Assembly: GCF_020194175.1 (NCBI RefSeq)
Contig: NZ_JADYVX010000029.1
Location: forward strand, 1-64,000
DNA: 64,000 nucleotides
Reading direction: 5' to 3'
Source of the DNA: Bradyrhizobium sp. BRP22
GTDB lineage: Bacteria > Pseudomonadota > Alphaproteobacteria > Rhizobiales > Xanthobacteraceae
Shown piece by piece: positions 62,058-64,000 of the stretch (positions are counted from its first letter, which is position 1; every line of letters begins with the position of its first letter). The translations under genes and the position numbers were made by a program. The notes under the pieces were generated by a model. It searched no databases and was not told the DNA's origin. It saw only the letters and a list, made by a program, of their open reading frames with translations.

Positions 62058-64000
62058 TCACTTCTCCTGCAGCGTGCGGATCGGGTCCCAGTCCCCGCCC
62101 GGGGGCTGCCGCGTCATCTGCTCGGCGCGCTGGCGAAACAAGGCAGACGGCCTGTCCGTTTCCGCCGAACGGCCGAAAGCTTCCGCAGCGAGATGGAATT
62201 CGCCTGCGCGCCAATGCGCGAGTCCATCACCATAAGCCTTGATCAACGCCTGCTGCGGTGCCGACAGCTCGTCCGACCGCGCCACCAGCTCATAGATCTT
62301 CAGCGCCTGATTGCGTCCCTTGACGCGGACTTCGTCGAGCTCGCGCCAGGCAAAATCTTCGCCGGCGAGCGTCACCGTTGCATCGGAGGCAATGATCGTC
62401 GTGCCGTAGAACTTGTTGGCGCCTTCGAGCCGCGAGGCGAGGTTCACCGCATCGCTCATCACGGAGTAATTGAAGCGGCGCCGCGATCCGAAATTGCCGA
62501 CCAGCGCCTCGCCGGAATTGATGCCGATACGCTGCGTCAACGGATGCTCGCGGAAGACCGGCGAGCTGGCGTTGAGTTCGGCCAGCCGCGCGCAACAATC
62601 GAGCGCCGTGCGCGCCGCGTTCGCGGCATGATCGGGATCATCGGCCGGCGCGCCGAACACCGCCACGATGGAATCGCCGATATATTTGTCGACGTAGCCG
62701 CCGTGGGCCTCGATGACGTCGGTCATGTCGGAAAGATATTTGTTCATCAGCGCCATCAGCCGGTCTGGCGGCATGTTTTCGGCGATCGCGGAAAATCCTG
62801 CGATGTCGGAGAAGAACACGGTGACCTCGCGCGTCTCGCCACCGAGCTCCGGCAGCTTCTTCGACGACAGCATGCGGTTGATGACGTCAGGGGCGAGGTA
62901 TAGCGCAAAGCTCTTCTGCAACAGCCTCCGGTCGCGGTCGGTGACGGCGAAGCGAAGCCCCACCATCGCTGCGAGCGCGGCGGTGCCTGCCGCGAACGGC
63001 TCGACCAATGGCAGCGCCAGCGCATGGGTGAAGGCGAAGGTCGCTCCGACCAGCCCGAGCGCGCTGACGGCAGCGAAGGATAGGACGGCGGTAGGCGGCC
63101 TGAATACGCGCGCCGCCGTCGCGCCAAACGCCGCGAACAGAAGGGCGATCAGGAGCGTCGGCAAGCGGCCGGGTTCGACCGCTGCATTGCGCGTGATCAG
63201 ATTGTTGACGGCGGTGGCGTGGATATAGACGCCCGCGATCATGCTGCCTTTGATGCCTGCCGCGGCCGGCGGGCTGGCGTCGTGCATACAGCGCGGGATA
63301 TGCCGTTCACCGTCGCCTCCGGTGGCAAAGCGCTTCGACGTCAGCCGGCGGTCTTCGATGTCGAGCACGGTGCCGATCAGGACCACCCTGCCGTCGAACC
63401 AGCGCCGGAAATAATCCTTCTCGCCCGTGGCCGCGCAGCCGCGCAGGTCGGCGAAGGAGAAGGTCGGGATGTCGTCCGTGCCGCCGGCAAAATTCAGCGT
63501 CATCGTGTTCGGCACCGCACCTGGAATCCGGTAGCCGGCGAGCGTCACGTTTCCACCGGCCTCGATGTCGGGCGTCGCGCCAAGCGCTCGCGACGCCAGT
63601 TCGAGCGCCATGCCGGAGATCCTCGCGTCGCCGACGACAAAAGTCAGCGGCAGGCGCCGCACCGTATCGTCGCTGTCGGTCTGGACGTTGAGCGGACGGA
63701 TGTTCTGCTGCTGGCGGACGGCGACGCGCTGGCCGGGGGAGGGAAGGATCGGCTGGTCGCCGCGCAGGATCTCGCCGAGCACGACCTTGCCGGATGTCGA
63801 GGCAGAGGCGAGCGCGCGCAGGAAGTCGCGATCGAAGCCGCGTACCTTCTCGCCCAGCACGCCGTCGCCAAACGGAATTTGCGACGTCTCGATCGAGGTG
63901 GGGATCACCAGGTCGAAGCCGACCACCTTGGCGCCGCCATCGACGACGGCGGTAAGCACGCGGCCGATCTCGCCGGTCCAGGTCAGCGTCGGCGATCCCT
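62058..64000 (-). CDS. CHASE2-domain class III adenylate/guanylate cyclase, partial
   Basis: At least 647 residues; the frame is open past the right edge, so the N-terminus is missing. A CHASE2 sensor (about the first 250 residues seen: VVDGGAKVVGFDLVIP, RWFDGRVVLIGTVLD), three membrane helices (TLLIALLFAAFGAT, SFAAVSALGLVGATFAFTHA, PFAAGTAALAAMVGL), then a class III cyclase domain: VTVFFSDIAGFSAI (metal Asp), YIGDSIVAVFGAP (second Asp) and GINSGEALVGNFGS. Likely makes cAMP in answer to an external signal. Confidence 0.93.
   Translation of the reverse strand, partial: GSPTLTWTGEIGRVLTAVVDGGAKVVGFDLVIPTSIETSQIPFGDGVLGEKVRGFDRDFLRALASASTSGKVVLGEILRGDQPILPSPGQRVAVRQQQNIRPLNVQTDSDDTVRRLPLTFVVGDARISGMALELASRALGATPDIEAGGNVTLAGYRIPGAVPNTMTLNFAGGTDDIPTFSFADLRGCAATGEKDYFRRWFDGRVVLIGTVLDIEDRRLTSKRFATGGDGERHIPRCMHDASPPAAAGIKGSMIAGVYIHATAVNNLITRNAAVEPGRLPTLLIALLFAAFGATAARVFRPPTAVLSFAAVSALGLVGATFAFTHALALPLVEPFAAGTAALAAMVGLRFAVTDRDRRLLQKSFALYLAPDVINRMLSSKKLPELGGETREVTVFFSDIAGFSAIAENMPPDRLMALMNKYLSDMTDVIEAHGGYVDKYIGDSIVAVFGAPADDPDHAANAARTALDCCARLAELNASSPVFREHPLTQRIGINSGEALVGNFGSRRRFNYSVMSDAVNLASRLEGANKFYGTTIIASDATVTLAGEDFAWRELDEVRVKGRNQALKIYELVARSDELSAPQQALIKAYGDGLAHWRAGEFHLAAEAFGRSAETDRPSALFRQRAEQMTRQPPGGDWDPIRTLQEK

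Noticed and set aside
1..64000. tRNA, rRNA or CRISPR array
   Set aside because: No cloverleaf with a T-loop GTTCGA context, no rRNA signature and no evenly spaced direct repeats were seen. The repeats present are dispersed palindromes.

Overview
The window reads as chromosome of an alphaproteobacterium of the Bradyrhizobium / Nitrobacteraceae kind. It is GC-rich, with abundant GC third positions that open long spurious antisense frames. It carries many dispersed palindromic repeats of the type common in bradyrhizobia, CtrA-type TTAA-N7-TTAA boxes and a FixK-type TTGA-N6-TCAA box. No rRNA, tRNA or CRISPR array was found. The species is an inference from style and gene content; no comparison was run.

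Layout. 0-5.6 kb: a periplasmic transglutaminase-like cysteine peptidase, a double PilZ protein, and a three-gene molybdenum hydroxylase operon in coxM-coxS-coxL order. 5.6-10.7 kb: a repeat-rich accessory stretch of small stand-alone genes (monooxygenase-like, VOC, ASCH, an EF-Tu C-terminal-domain-like protein, a secreted Kazal-type inhibitor, a five-helix orphan membrane protein), with broken partial copies of two of them. 10.7-23.3 kb: a tripartite tricarboxylate (Bug) binding protein, a TreT-like/GT4 glycosyltransferase pair, a repeat block with a multi-branched inverted-repeat structure, a DedA protein, an Orn/Lys/Arg decarboxylase with a GNAT partner, a DJ-1/PfpI protein, a secreted COG4315-like protein, a cupin and a PAS_5 protein.

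23.67-27.90 kb is a relic integrated element. Two 25-bp near-identical direct repeats flank it. It holds a tyrosine-recombinase pseudogene whose catalytic-tyrosine codon is now TAA, other decayed genes, several small peptide genes and a TPR protein. The left repeat lies in a strong terminator hairpin behind a possible small RNA.

27.9-44 kb: rhomboid, CBS and patatin proteins, a PAS-GGDEF-EAL protein, a secreted lipase, a nitroreductase, a large trimeric autotransporter adhesin with a divergent helix-turn-helix protein, thrS and an MFS permease. 44.2-48.5 kb: an acid-sugar cluster (KdgT-family permease, DUF1537 kinase, PdxA2, DeoR regulator) that looks like a D-threonate or related four-carbon acid pathway; the first codons of the kinase come from a dispersed repeat. 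48.5-64 kb: a secreted hydrolase, an APC permease pair, a monooxygenase relic, a small membrane protein, yidD, a ClpP-like periplasmic protein, an IscU-like scaffold, folE, hisI, a lytic transglycosylase behind a CtrA box, a DUF2336 protein, an Hpt/receiver pair, nadK and a CHASE2-adenylate cyclase that runs off the right edge.
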